Assembly: GCA_903813345.2 (NCBI GenBank)
Contig: CAIIXF020000004.1
Span: forward strand, 18,459,513-18,523,512
Direction of reading: 5' to 3'
Source: Owenia fusiformis
Taxonomy: Eukaryota; Annelida; Polychaeta; Sabellida; Oweniidae
DNA: 64,000 nucleotides
Shown here: positions 20,845 through 32,304 of the stretch, one piece after another
Position numbering within the stretch: position 1 is the first letter of the stretch
Layout of the letters: every line of letters starts with the position of its first letter
Notes under the pieces: model-generated
Seen by the model: only the letters and a program-made list of their open reading frames with translations
Told to the model about the DNA's origin: nothing
The model's database searches: none
Program-made: the position numbers and the translations under genes

Positions 20845-22345
20845 CCCTAGCCAATATTCCTGATAAATATTCATTTTTTAACATGCACACCACCAATGAT
20901 ATACCATTTTAAAGATAATTTAATTTGCAACAAAATGATATACAATAGAACAATTTTCAACAACCCTGGCTCGAGATATAACTATTTATGTGACATGGGG
21001 GTCAAAAAACACCTTTTCAATTTTCATCAATTTAACGAACAATAGCCTATTTCTACCAAATTTTACTATTCAGTTAAAATTGCAACATTGTCACGAGTCT
21101 TTCGTAATTTGGTATTATATATTGTTTTCATTCAGTTTTTGAACCACACATGCTCAATATACATGTGTGTGCTTATAAAACTAATTTATTTCTTCTTTAG
21201 TCAGTCCAAATAGGGCTCAATACACCAACCCCCGGACCCATCCTATGATTGGATTATTCGCCTCAGACGCGGAAGCCATTGGTTGATGGCATAATTGATG
21301 TATGTATGCGGAAGTACCATTCAACTGCTAGTTATTATTTCTTTTAGTTCCTCTACATCCCAGATAGGCTGAATATCTTTAAATACTTACTGTTCTAGAT
21401 GCCCCCGGGTATGGTAATCAACATTATTGGCATCTGGACTGCCAGTAAGCCATTTGTCTGAGCTCGAGATGGTGACATTTCGAATTTCCAAAACCATTAG
21501 AAATGTGTGATGGAGCACTGTTTATCAGAAAATGAGATTTCTTTCAAGTGTTTTTATGTCCTTGAGTAGTCCTTTTTAACACATCATTTCATTAATATTC
21601 AGAGTATATTTTTGCTTCTGGTTCAACAAAAACAGGGCCTGCATGGTCTTTCCTTGTTTGGAAACACCGAGTGGACACCAATACCTTTTCAGAAAAATGT
21701 CATCTTGATTTGAGTAACCTTTTATCGCAAATGTCACTATTCTTGCTTACTGATATGTCTGTTGATCCTGTTGATTACATTGTATAGTACTTGGGGGCAT
21801 TTAGAACAGTTGGACTATGAAGATCCCTAGCCCATCAGGTGTGTAGACAAAGATAAAGAATGAATAATTAGGAGTTGGATATGGAACTTCAGCAGAGATT
21901 CATCAATTATACCCATGGCTTTTGCGTTTAAAGTGAATAATCCGATCAGAAGATGAATGGGGGGGGTCTATTGAGCCATATTTGGATGGACTGAAGAAGA
22001 AATGAATTAGTTTTATAAGCATACACATGTATATTGAGCATATGTGGTTCAAAAACTGAATGAAAACAATATATGTACTACCCAATTATGAAAGACTCAT
22101 GACAATGTTGCAATTTTTAACTGAATAGTAAAATTTGGTAGAAATAGGCAATTGTTCGCGAAATCGATGAAAATTGAAAAGGTGTTTTCTTGACCCCCAT
22201 GTCACATAAATAGTTATATCTCGAGCCAGGGTTGTTGAAAATTGTTCTATTATATATCATTTTGTTGCAAATTAAATTATCTTTAGAATGGGATATCATT
22301 GGTGGTGTGCATGTTAAAAATGAATATTTATCAGGAATATTGGCT
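20845..22345. mobile_element. Foldback element, ~450 bp arms
   Basis: The left arm (about 20845-21300) and right arm (about 21905-22345) are imperfect inverted copies. For example 'tagccaatattcctgataaatattcat' at 20848 matches the complement at about 22318-22345, and 'cctggctcgagatataactatttatgtgacatggggg' is inverted at 22196-22230. The ~600 bp between them carries no recognisable gene. No terminal transposase motif or target duplication was established. Confidence 0.75.
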
Positions 22346-22349
22346 AGAT

Positions 22350-22471
22350 AATGTACATCTTTCGCATTTGCACAAATAGTGCACCGAGATACCCAGAAAA
22401 GAAATAATATTTCATATGCCTTCAATTGCAACAGTTGTTCCTGACACAATCATGAGTATGTTATTAACTTG
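22350..22471. repeat. Third copy of 'acatctttcgcatttgcac' block
   Basis: About 120 bp ('acatctttcgcatttgcacaaatagtgcaccgaga … gagtatgttattaacttg') recurs at about 23188-23308 and 24437-24560, inside the two copies of the larger duplication. Here it abuts the right arm of the foldback, so this block appears in three contexts within 2.2 kb. Confidence 0.8.
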
Positions 22472-23315
22472 CCGCCCTCACAAAAATAACAAAAAACCAA
22501 ACAATATTATTTCTAGGGTAAGATACGAACAATATCTTACGCCATTTTTACTGACATATACTATTCTTGTCACATATTAGACATCCGATAGTTTAGGGAA
22601 ACTTAGGCGACTAGATTATGTCTCCCAGGTCCCCACACACTGCATGAACAATGCGTGTACATAACTGGTGATGTCCCAAGACATTTTCTAAGTCATCAAC
22701 CCAAGAATCAAATTGAAGAGACATGTACTGTGTTGGCAGTTATCAACACCCATTGTAGAAACGACAAAATTGCAGAATATTTTGAGAAGGTATACATGTT
22801 TGGTTTCTAAATACGATGATTTTTGGATAATTCTCCAATCTAGGCGTCGCCTTCAGAGGTAGGGACTTATTAAGCTCACACGCACTGCAGCTTACAGTCT
22901 CACTATTCAGTCAGATCGCTAATGTATCCCTCTAAAGGATGTGTTCAGATACTAGAATTATAGTATCTCATCAACTGCAAATTGACTCTAGACTAAAGCT
23001 ATATCCTGCAGATCTGGCATTCTGAAAATGTACTGAAAATGTCAGATGAGCCTATATACCGAGTATACCTAGTCAACATATGTTCAAATTTGGTGTAAGG
23101 GAGATGTGTACTTTTTGGAATCTTTATGCAGCCGTCTTTATAGTCACATGTTATTTCCAGGAATACATAACTCATTTAATAAATGATGTACATCTTTCGC
23201 ATTTGCACAAATAGTGCACCGAGAAACCCAGAAAAGAAATAATATTTCATATGCCTCCAATTGCAACAGTTGTTCCTGGCACAATCATGAGTATGTTATT
23301 AACTTGCACAAGGAT

Positions 23316-23810
23316 CTTGGAGTTGCACTTTTAGCTATAATGCATCGTATCATCATGTAAGCAAGATGCTGATTGGTTCATAATTCACGGCGCTAATATG
23401 AACTCGACGGGCGAATAGATGTTTTTCAACGGGTGTTAGACACCCGCTATTGTATGGTTGGCCTATTAGTATAAAGAATGCATGCGTTGTTTACGGGTGT
23501 GTAGGCGTTAATTACGCTCGTGTAGATGTAAAATTACGCCCGTGCTGACGAAAAATTACGCCTGTGTAGGCGTAAATTACGCCCGTGAAGAAGTAAATTC
23601 TACGGGCGTTCAGAATTCATTTACAGGCGTGAACTTACGGCGTTAAAATTATTAATTACGGGCGTTAAGACTGTTATTTTACACGCACTGAGAAACATCT
23701 TCACGCCCGTGGAGTTTATTTTTAGCGCCGTAAATTATGAACCAATCAGAACCTTACTAAGTTACTTACATGATGATTTAATGCATCCTTGCTAAAAGAG
23801 CAACTCCGAG
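23316..23810. mobile_element. MITE with 'acgggcgtaa' repeats, copy 1
   Basis: Ends are inverted repeats of about 85 bp: 'cttggagttgcacttttagc' through 'gattggttcataattcacggcgctaa' on the left, and 'tttagcgccgtaaattatgaaccaatcag' through 'gctaaaagagcaactccgag' on the right. The interior is a chain of short inverted/direct motifs (aCgggcgtaa / ttacgcccgt), predicting a long structured hairpin. It is non-autonomous; superfamily unknown. Confidence 0.75.
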
Positions 23811-24567
23811 ATACTTGCGCTAGTAAACAACAATCAGAAGCCTGCTTACATTTTAGTGTGTTGCATTGAGGTCCTTAAATATTCGTTCAAGATTGAACTA
23901 GATTTAACCAAAGAAGTATTCATTTTTTAGAGCAAATTATATTAAAAGGCAAATTGAAGAGACATGTACTGTGTTGGCAGTTATCAACACCCATTGTAGA
24001 AACGACAAAATTGCAGAGTATTTTGAGAAGGTATACATGTTTGGTTTCTAAATACGATGATTTTTGGATAATTCTCCAATCTAGGCGTCGGCTTCAGAGG
24101 TAGACTAGGTAGGGACTTATTAAGCTCACACGCATTGCAGCTTACAGTCTCATTATACAGTCAGGTCGCTAATGTATCCCTCTAAAGGATGTGTCCAGAT
24201 ACTAGAATTATAGTATCTGATCAACTGCAAATTGACTCTAGACTATGTCCTGCAGATCTGGCATTTTTTGAAAATGTACTGAAAATGTCAAATGAGCCTA
24301 TATACCTAGTATACCTAGCCAACATATGTTCAAATTTGAATTGGTGTTAGGGAGATGTGTACTTTTTGGAATCTTTATGCAGCCGTCTTTATATGTCACA
24401 TGTTATTTCCAGGAATACATAACTCATTTAATATACGATGCAAATCTTTCACATTTGCACAAATAGTGCACCGAGATACCCAGAAAAGAAATAATATTTC
24501 ATATGCCTCCAATTGCAACAGTTGTTCCTGGCACAATCATGAGTATGTTATTAACTTGCACAAGGAT

Positions 24568-25120
24568 CTTGGAGTTGTACTTTTAGCTATAAGTATCGTA
24601 TCATCATGTAAGCAAGATGCTGATTGGTTCATAATTCACGGCGCTAAAATGAACTCGACGGGCGTGAAGATGTTTCTCAGCGCGTGTAAAATAACAGTCT
24701 TAACGCCCGTAATTAATAATTTTAACGCCGTAAGTTCACGCCTGTAAATGTATTCTGAACGCCCGTAGAATTTACTTCTTCACGGGCGTAATTTACGCCT
24801 ACACAGGCGTAATTTTTCGTCAGCACGGGCGTAATTTTACATCTACACGAGCGTAATTAACGCCTACACACCCGTAAACAACGCATGTATTCTTTATACT
24901 AATAGGCCAACCATACTATCTATTGAACATTTTAACGCCGTTAGTTTACGCCTGTATTTGTTTTAACGCGTATAGAATTCTCTTCTTAACGGGCGTAATT
25001 AACGCCTTCACGGGCGTAATTAACGCCTACACGGGCGTAAATTACGTCTGCACGGGCGTAATTTTACGTCTACACGGGCGTAATTAACGCCTACACACCC
25101 GTAAACAACACGTGCATACA
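24568..25120. mobile_element. MITE copy 2, interior inverted, right end lost
   Basis: The left end is the same as at 23316, but the interior runs in the opposite direction: the 'ttacacgcgctga … ttaacgcccgtaattaataa' side comes first, and 'aatacatgcgttgtttacgggtg' appears as its complement later. From about 24910 a second, partial set of the same motifs follows. The matching right terminal repeat is absent; the repeat ends near 25120. Confidence 0.7.
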
Positions 25121-25135
25121 TAGGGTAGGATGGCA

Positions 25136-26565
25136 AACCATATTAAATTGCGTGTAGAATTTATCGATATCAGGGCCTCTACATGCCAGTGTTAGTAAGT
25201 GTATATATATTTGCCAGTGGAGTTTCAGTACTACAAAATCTGACTGAGTCTTGAAAACTTCAATAGGACAACAGAATCTCATATTAGTTTCAGTGGGTCA
25301 TTTTATGTTTCATTGGTACCTAATGAGACTCAATTGAACTTTACTCAGAGTATAGCTCTTGTGGTATCACAATGTGAGATTGACGCATGTGGTATTGCAA
25401 TGTCCTGAGAGGAGCTCTTGAGATATTACAATGTAGAAAAATTCATGTGGTATTGCAATGTCAGAGTACCAAATGTGGTATTGTTATGTCAGAGTAGCAC
25501 ATGCGGTATTGTCAGAGATTGAAATATGGATGACAAATTGTGGAACGGTTACCAAAATCAGTTTCACAATTCATCCCCTTTTCATACATTTTCAAATTCA
25601 TACATAGCTTTACTGTACATCAGTTTTTCATTGGTCCAGTATAAGTCAGTCAATGTTATTATATTCATGCCTCGTTGGTATTGAATTAAATCCCCTCACA
25701 TAAATAACGGATTACATTGGATTCCCATGACCTAGCAAACTGTCATGTATTCATTAGGTGTCCACACATACATACATTTACAAATGTTCCTTCATTAATG
25801 CATCGATTTTCTCAAAGATGGCAGATGGGTAAACAGAACTTTCAAAGATGGACAGGGCGAACTCCATAACATGGGATTTCCCATTGGATAATCCTCATTC
25901 CCATGTTACTTTCATATTAACTTTTCAATCCATGTGCCCTTATATGAAGTGAATGCTACCTTACAGTGTAATCTTATACTGCAAAAAAATATGAAAAATC
26001 ATGGTCATCTTTTTCAGTAATAAGGTCAATATTATTGAAGGTGGGTTACTAATCCATTGCTAATCTCATTATTAAAATGAGATTTTTATTTTTTTCATGC
26101 ACTTTTGTTGAAGTCTAGATATTGTTTTAATATAAAATGTTCATTGTATGGTCGGGAAATACCCATGTCCAAAAATACAGCTGTCCAAAAATCTCTTGCC
26201 ATGTTGGGCCTACTCCTTTATAGTTTTGCCTTATCATGCGATTCTGACTAATGATATTTCTCGAATGAATGGGTATCGATATGGCGAACTTTTTGAACAC
26301 ACGTTTCTCTTAAACAAGTCATCAAAAATTTCTGAAAATCTTACAAATTGTCAATTTAATGGCCATCTTTTGAATGGTAACACTATAATTTGAAATAGAT
26401 ATACATACTTTCATCTATATTGTTTTAAAAAACACATCAAACACTTGTTTTGTTCTCGGTATCATGTTTCCAGAGTGAAATGAAACATCTTTCCGAACCT
26501 CATTGAAACAAAACGACATAAACACAAAATGTTTAGGTCTCTCAATATTGTAATTGTACAAAGGA
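25136..26565. other. Non-coding; shared 48-bp segment and short repeats
   Basis: At 25147-25192 'gcgtgtagaatttatcgat' and the following ~25 bases recur at about 45120-45165, a small dispersed duplicate. Between 25360 and 25520 'atgtggtattgcaatgtcagag' recurs four or five times with variation. No supported gene is seen. Confidence 0.45.
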
Positions 26566-26950
26566 AAGGACGATTCTCGGTTTGGAGAACGAAGTTCATC
26601 AATCTAAATGAGCATTATCCCTGCTTCGGACAAATTTGATTTTTTTTACAAAATATAGATTTGAATGTCTTCTTTGAATAGTCATAATTTAATTTAGGTA
26701 ATATTTCTAGATTGTTCGCAAAAAAATATATCAGTACACTGATGAACTTCTTTCCCCAAATCGAGACTTTTATTTTATTGAATCGGTCTAATTGAGCGTT
26801 ATCCCTGCTTCAGACCAATTTGTTATTTTTACATCTTGTAGATTCAAATATCCTCTTTTGAATATTCATAGTTTAATTTGGGTGATATTTCTATATTTTT
26901 CATGAAATTATTAGCCCGTGAGACTGTTCTCCAAACCGAGAATCGTCCTT
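26566..26950. mobile_element. MITE family 'aaggacgattctcgg', copy 1
   Basis: Inverted ends: 'aaggacgattctcggtttgg' / 'ccaaaccgagaatcgtcctt'. The interior contains two related halves around 'tgagcattatccctgcttc' and 'tgagcgttatccctgcttc'. A second copy with the same ends and interior lies at 39536-39925. It is about 385 bp with no coding capacity. Confidence 0.85.
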
Positions 26951-26970
26951 TTGGTTGATTTTAAAATACA

Positions 26971-27994
26971 CGCCCGGTGATCGTGAATATGGGACGGAGG
27001 GGGGGGGAGCAGGCAATTTCTGCTAGGGAATTCAACAAATCTGGAAGATTTATTTTTTCAAGAAAAAGTTTACTATTGAATTGCTAAATGGATAGGCGCA
27101 CGGTATGGTAGAATATGTTAGGTTTTCTGGGGTTTTTTCTGAAACGATACGCATCTAAGGTATGAGATCTATTAAAAAAGGCGCAAGGCCATCAACAGGC
27201 ACAAATCAACGTTTTTGCTATAAATCAAGCAACAATGGTCTGGACGACCTGTAATAAATACTTGTAAGTGATGTTATCATAACTAAATTAATGTCATTGC
27301 TGAATTTATGAAATAAGTTTCCATATGTGAAATAAAAAATAATCGAAAATAATGAATTTGGGACGGAGGGGGGGAGGGGACGGAGGGGGGGAGCAATATG
27401 TATATAAGACATGATTAGAGATGTTTCGCGACTTTAAGTCCTTTTACTCCAAATGTCCTCATTTTTCAGTCTCCAGGGGTATATCATCCAGTTTCTTACT
27501 AAGTTAATGAGTTCATTTTTCAAATACAAGAATTCGTGTGAAGTTGTTTCACTTTATAGAATTATTACTCCCCCCCCCCCTCCGTCCCCTCCCCCCTCCG
27601 TCCCATTATAATTATTTTCGATCATTTTTTATTTTACGTATGGAAACTTATTTTATAAATTCAGCAATGACATTAATTTAGTTATGATAAAATCACTTAC
27701 AAGTATTTATTACAGGTCGTGTAGTCCATTGTTGCTTGATTTATAGCAAAAACGTTGATTTGTGCCTGTTGATAGCCTTGCGCCTTTTTTAATAGATCTC
27801 ATACCTTAGATGCGTATCGTTTGAGAAAAAATCCCAGAAAACCTAACATATTCTACCATACCGTGCGCCTATCCATTTAGCAATTCAATAGTAAACTTTT
27901 TCTTGAAAAAATAAATCTTTCAGATTTGTTGAATTTCCTAGCAGAAATTGCCTGCTCCCCCCCCCCTCCGTCCCATATTCACGATCACCGGGCG
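26971..27994. mobile_element. ~1.0 kb foldback with ~425 bp near-identical arms
   Basis: The left arm (26971-27397) and right arm (about 27571-27994) are inverted copies that look well above 90% identical. They start and end with 'cgcccggtgatcgtgaatat' / 'atattcacgatcaccgggcg', each next to G or C runs (gggacggagggggg). The spacer is about 170 bp. Arms carry no recognisable protein. It may be a foldback transposon or a palindrome made by inverted duplication. Confidence 0.85.
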
Positions 27995-29574
27995 TGAAAT
28001 AGTATCTTGTTAATGAAATCTATCTAAATCAAAGCTTCTTGCATTAACCCTAATGCAGTGGTTTCAGTAACTTTGTGTACAAGAGGCAGATGAAAAATAC
28101 AAGAGGCGGCATTCAAATTAACCAATTTTACGCTCACGACAATGCAAATTCTTGTTACTGTGTTATTTTAGAGTCCATGGACTGAAAGAAAGATGTCCAA
28201 GGTTTGTCAAAGTCATTTCCACGTGTGATGTGGCAAGACATGGGCTCCACAAAATAGCGCCTGGAACTGTGGAATGACTAGGGCAACTTATATAGAATGC
28301 CATTTACCTTTTATAAAATAACTTACCCTTACACAGGTTGCATTTCACAAATCCAAATGCACCTGTTGAATTGAACACTTTTGATATAAATCAAAATCTA
28401 GAATTGTCATTATTTTATACACCAATTGTCTTCAAAATTTTACATAATGTACATTCATGTTTTGTAACTAAAATTGCCGAATTACATGATTTTTGTCGAA
28501 ACTGATTTAGAAATCGGCCGATGACCATTCATCGGCCAGCGCCCGGTGCATATGTGGCCTAGGCATTAGAGAGAGACCGAGGTGGGAGATATCCCCCTCC
28601 GATCTACACCAAACTTGTTCTCACTACGCTTTCGAAAATTGCCTGAAAGGCCTCCTCACACATTATTAAGGAAAACATATCTACACATTTTGCGCATTTA
28701 ACCATTTGATAACATATTGTGGATCTTATCTTAATTTGTTAATGTGAATTCGCACCTTCATTTACATGGAAGACTTTGATAAAATCCTTTTTTGATGATC
28801 TTTGCTATAATGCTGATGTTTGGCTAAGCTTCGAAATTCCAAATTGAACAGTCTACTAAGGATACCATGTTGTAAATATTGTTTTCTTTATAATATATTG
28901 AGCTAGGACTGCTCAAACAAATTCGCTTTTTGTAGCTACAAGTATTCAATTTCAATAGATGATAAACTTCTCAATATAAGAAATTACCCTCATAAGACAT
29001 TGTTGCAAGGTGTGTTGCAATTTATGTGACACCCCGCATTCTCGGGCCCGCATTTTGTATTCTCGAAGAAAGCCATCATGATAAACCATGACATCTCATT
29101 TCTTCTAAGCCCTGTGTTTCAGGTGAAACAGAAAGATGCTATGAGTATCAGAATGGACGAAAGCATATATTTGCATTGATGGTGTATAGATAGTTACTTT
29201 ATATAGTGTTTTTAGTTGTACGTGGAAACCTATTCTAACCAGGAAGGATATTGCAACTTTTTTCAAGATCCTAAAGTTGCAATTTTCGTTATTGTGTTTC
29301 ATTGTAAAGAAGCACCCGTGAAAGTGTGTCGCTGATATAAAGGCGTATAGTTCTAAATGAATCTAAGATACACGTTTTTTTAACTTGTACCTGAACGTGT
29401 AGAATTATGGACCTGATGGATTTTTTCTCCCTTTTGTACTGTTAATACTTGGCCGGTTGAGTATATAAAGGTATACATGTCCCAGCTTTTGGTAAGTGGG
29501 GGGTCAAACCTCCCCCTCCCCATCCACACATACACCTTTTATCATGCTTTAGTAACTTCGCATTGTAATTACAA
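27995..29574. other. Non-coding, nothing recognised
   Basis: AT-rich sequence without a supported gene, tandem array or clear terminal repeats. The short open frames have no motif content. Confidence 0.4.
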
Positions 29575-29820
29575 GTCCACCCGTGTAGCTCTGCGGTAGC
29601 GCATGTACCTCTTACGCAATAGGTCCCGGATTCGATCCCCGGTTCAGGCAAGACTAAATTTGCTTGTCTGCGTGAAGTACTCCAGGGTGTTTGACTGAGT
29701 GGCCCGCAACTCGTACAAAAAGGCTGTGGTGTGTACTTGTATGTCTATGTATAAGTGCACATAAAAGAACACAGGGCTCCTTCAAGGAGGGGTTTCTGGG
29801 TCTATCTTCCAGGTTAATTA
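29575..29820 (+). mobile_element. tRNA-derived SINE
   Basis: The head resembles a tRNA: an A-box-like 'tagctctgcggtagcgc' (29586-29602) and a B-box-like 'ggattcgatcccc' (29628-29640) at normal spacing, so an internal RNA polymerase III promoter is plausible. The acceptor stem is not paired and about 170 bp of unrelated sequence follows (… 'agggctccttcaaggagg' …), so it is a SINE and not a tRNA gene. The partner LINE and exact 3' end are unknown. Confidence 0.75.
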
Positions 29821-29953
29821 CGTAAATTACGACCGTATAATATGTACGGGATATACCCAAGAGGTATTGCTCACCTTCATTGGTGGTAAACAAAATACAA
29901 TACAAGGGTGTTCTAAACTAGACACCAGGATGATAAGGTAGGGGTACAATATA

Positions 29954-30092
29954 GGGCCCAAATCTTGAGAAAGAGTCGTAGGCATGCCAGGCGAATCCTG
30001 GAGACTCGGGTTCGGGAAAGCGGGGCCCAAATCTTGAGAAAGAGTCGAAGGCATGCGAGGCGAATCCTGGAAACTCGGGTTCGGGAAAGCGG
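29954..30092. repeat. Two-copy 69-bp tandem repeat
   Basis: 'gggcccaaatcttgagaaag … ggttcgggaaagcg' occurs twice head-to-tail with few differences. The period is a multiple of three, so minus-strand frames stay open across it, but no gene is supported. Confidence 0.75.
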
Positions 30093-32239
30093 GGTTCACT
30101 GTTTGGTTCCGTAGACACCTGTGCGAAACTACATTCATAATTTATCCGACAGTCGCTTTGATAAAGAAGAATTATCAAAGCTCATCAAGAATGGACGATC
30201 TTGCACAGGTTCTCATATAAGAACCTCTATATCTTTATAACACCAATATAAAGATTGAAAAACGGACACACTATGTTAAAAATAAAATGTTATATCTAAT
30301 GTGCCAATTCAATGATTTAGCATATCGAAAATATGTTCAACCTAAGTGACCACATCGTGACATCACTTAGGTGGCAACATTTTTCAATGTCAATCTTTTC
30401 TTAATATGCTAAACTTAAAAGATAAACCAATTTTGACTGTCTTACCAGGTTAAAAGGATGAATATATTATCTTTTTAATATTATTTTACCATTGGTTTCT
30501 ATGAGAATTAAAATTTTGAAATGCATCTTTCCCTGAACCACTTTCATGCATGGATGAGTTCATTGCTCGCTCATCTATCAACCAATTTTCTTGATTTTGT
30601 CGGCAAAAAAACAAGTGAGGATGATTGCTATGCATCGGTGTGAATTATCACTTCAAAGGATATGTGTGACCTCTTAAAGCTAGTTTTGAATAAATTCACG
30701 ATATTTTGAACAAAAAGTCCTTCAAAAACATTTTTGAAATTATTGAAAAGTTTCACATTTCACACTTTGATAACATTGGATAAGACAACAATATAAGCCA
30801 AAGTGGTTTAAACTTTATATGGGGCCTTTAACTGATTAACACAATTTTACACCCACTGGAAAGACTATTTGACTTCTAACAAACGGCGGATTATCGAAAA
30901 CAAACGGCGATTTTGGACACTCGCCCCCTGCAATTGAAAGCCCAGTAATGTGTACAGGGGAGGCATGTACTTCTCTGCCATGACATTTTTTCGTAATCCT
31001 AGTGGCTATACATATAAAAGAACAATTTTGGTGAAAAATCGACATGATTTGGGTACAATGGTTGAGTTAGGATGGTGGGAACTTTGGATTCTTTTCGGAA
31101 ATTGCTTGAAAATCACATCATCTCTGGCCATATTACAAGGTAATCGGACTTTTATTCTCTGAGATACAATGTTTTCAATTTTATATTGTGGTCCGCGACT
31201 CGCGTTTCGATCCAAATAATTTGAGTAAAAAATGATTTTTCAAAAAGTGCTGGTAACACGAGCACTTTACTTGTATATCAATGACATTTTTTGAGAGTCT
31301 CCCCTACCCCAAGATTTTTCCATTTCGATGCTATTTTTAGTCATTATTCCGTCTAAATATGTGTAATTTACAAACTTGAGAATGTATATGGATCAAAATG
31401 TTACAGAATTATTTATTAGTAACTAATAGGCCGAGATATATTAAACCCTTAATTTTCTCAGCTTATACTCAACCAATGTCCACAATTTACACTATATTAC
31501 AGCCAGGAGTATGTAATTTAAAAGAATTATTATATACTCAGTATTTCAGGTCCTGGACTGTGTTTTGTCTCCCCTTCATGGCATTTTATTTGCTTCTTTA
31601 TTCATTAAATTCAAATATATTCGATATATGGAATATTTATATTCGCTAAATCAATTTTCTATTCGGTAAAAACATTTATATATTTGTAACAGCAAATCAA
31701 GTTCTCAAAATAGCCAATGGATTAAATCTCTTGGTCTACATTAAATTACATATTTTATTCACTAAATGATATATTTCTTGCGTAAATTGTTATGGTATTC
31801 CTTGTTTTCCTTATATCCGCAATATCGAATTTCTATTTGAACCTTGTCGATATTAGTTTGTCTATATTTACCAAATGATTTATTTTTCTATGGCATAGTT
31901 AATGCAAAATGTTTTGCAAAATGATCGCACATCTATTTTACATGGCTTTCATTCTCACGACGTGATTGAAAGTCTCGCAAAGTAACGAAAAATAACGAAA
32001 TTTATCGAATATGGCATTCGATATTATCGAATATGAATTCAAATACCGAAAGTATACGTGCGTTAAGGAAAACAAATTGATTCGCTGCATCGCACAAATA
32101 CATGTATAAATATCAAATGTAAATCCCAACACAAAGACAAGTGAAACTATTTAGGAAATATAAACTGTATAGATTATTATATTCGATAAAATAAAAAGAA
32201 CATTCGATAGATGGGGTAAAGGTCTGGTAAATTGCTTGT
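30093..32239. other. Non-coding, no gene recognised
   Basis: AT-rich sequence downstream of the sulfotransferase gene. Near 30335-30385 a short inverted pair ('caacctaagtgaccacatcgtg' / 'acatcacttaggtggcaac') is visible. Nothing else is supported. Confidence 0.4.
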
Positions 32240-32245
32240 TTTATT
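32240..32245 (-). terminator. Poly(A) signal AATAAA of sulfotransferase gene
   Basis: AATAAA on the minus strand (tttatt on plus), about 60 bases after the stop codon of the sulfotransferase ORF, a normal distance for a short 3'UTR. Confidence 0.5.
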
Positions 32246-32304
32246 TGGTATGTATTTTTTACTGTACCTCTGTACCTCTGACCCCCATAAGGGACAAAAC
32301 AAGA

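Larger units (their letters stand above)
22709..25135. repeat. Direct tandem duplication, ~1.25 kb unit
   Basis: The segment starting 'caaattgaagagacatgtac' occurs at 22709 and again at 23950 in the same orientation. Both copies include the same ordered landmarks ('ttgttagcagttatcaacaccc'-like start, 'gatttttggataattctcc', 'aactgcaaattgactctagac', 'cacatttgcacaaatagtgcaccgag'). Each copy then carries a GC-richer MITE, whose interior is inverted between copies. Copies differ by scattered substitutions and small indels. Confidence 0.85.

Noticed and set aside
29575-29650. Functional tRNA gene
   Set aside because: A and B boxes are present but the acceptor stem does not pair and the anticodon arm is poor; unrelated sequence follows as in a SINE.
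29918-30178. Minus-strand frame with RFPEPE-PGFA repeats
   Set aside because: Product of a two-copy 69-bp tandem repeat whose period is divisible by three; no other coding support.
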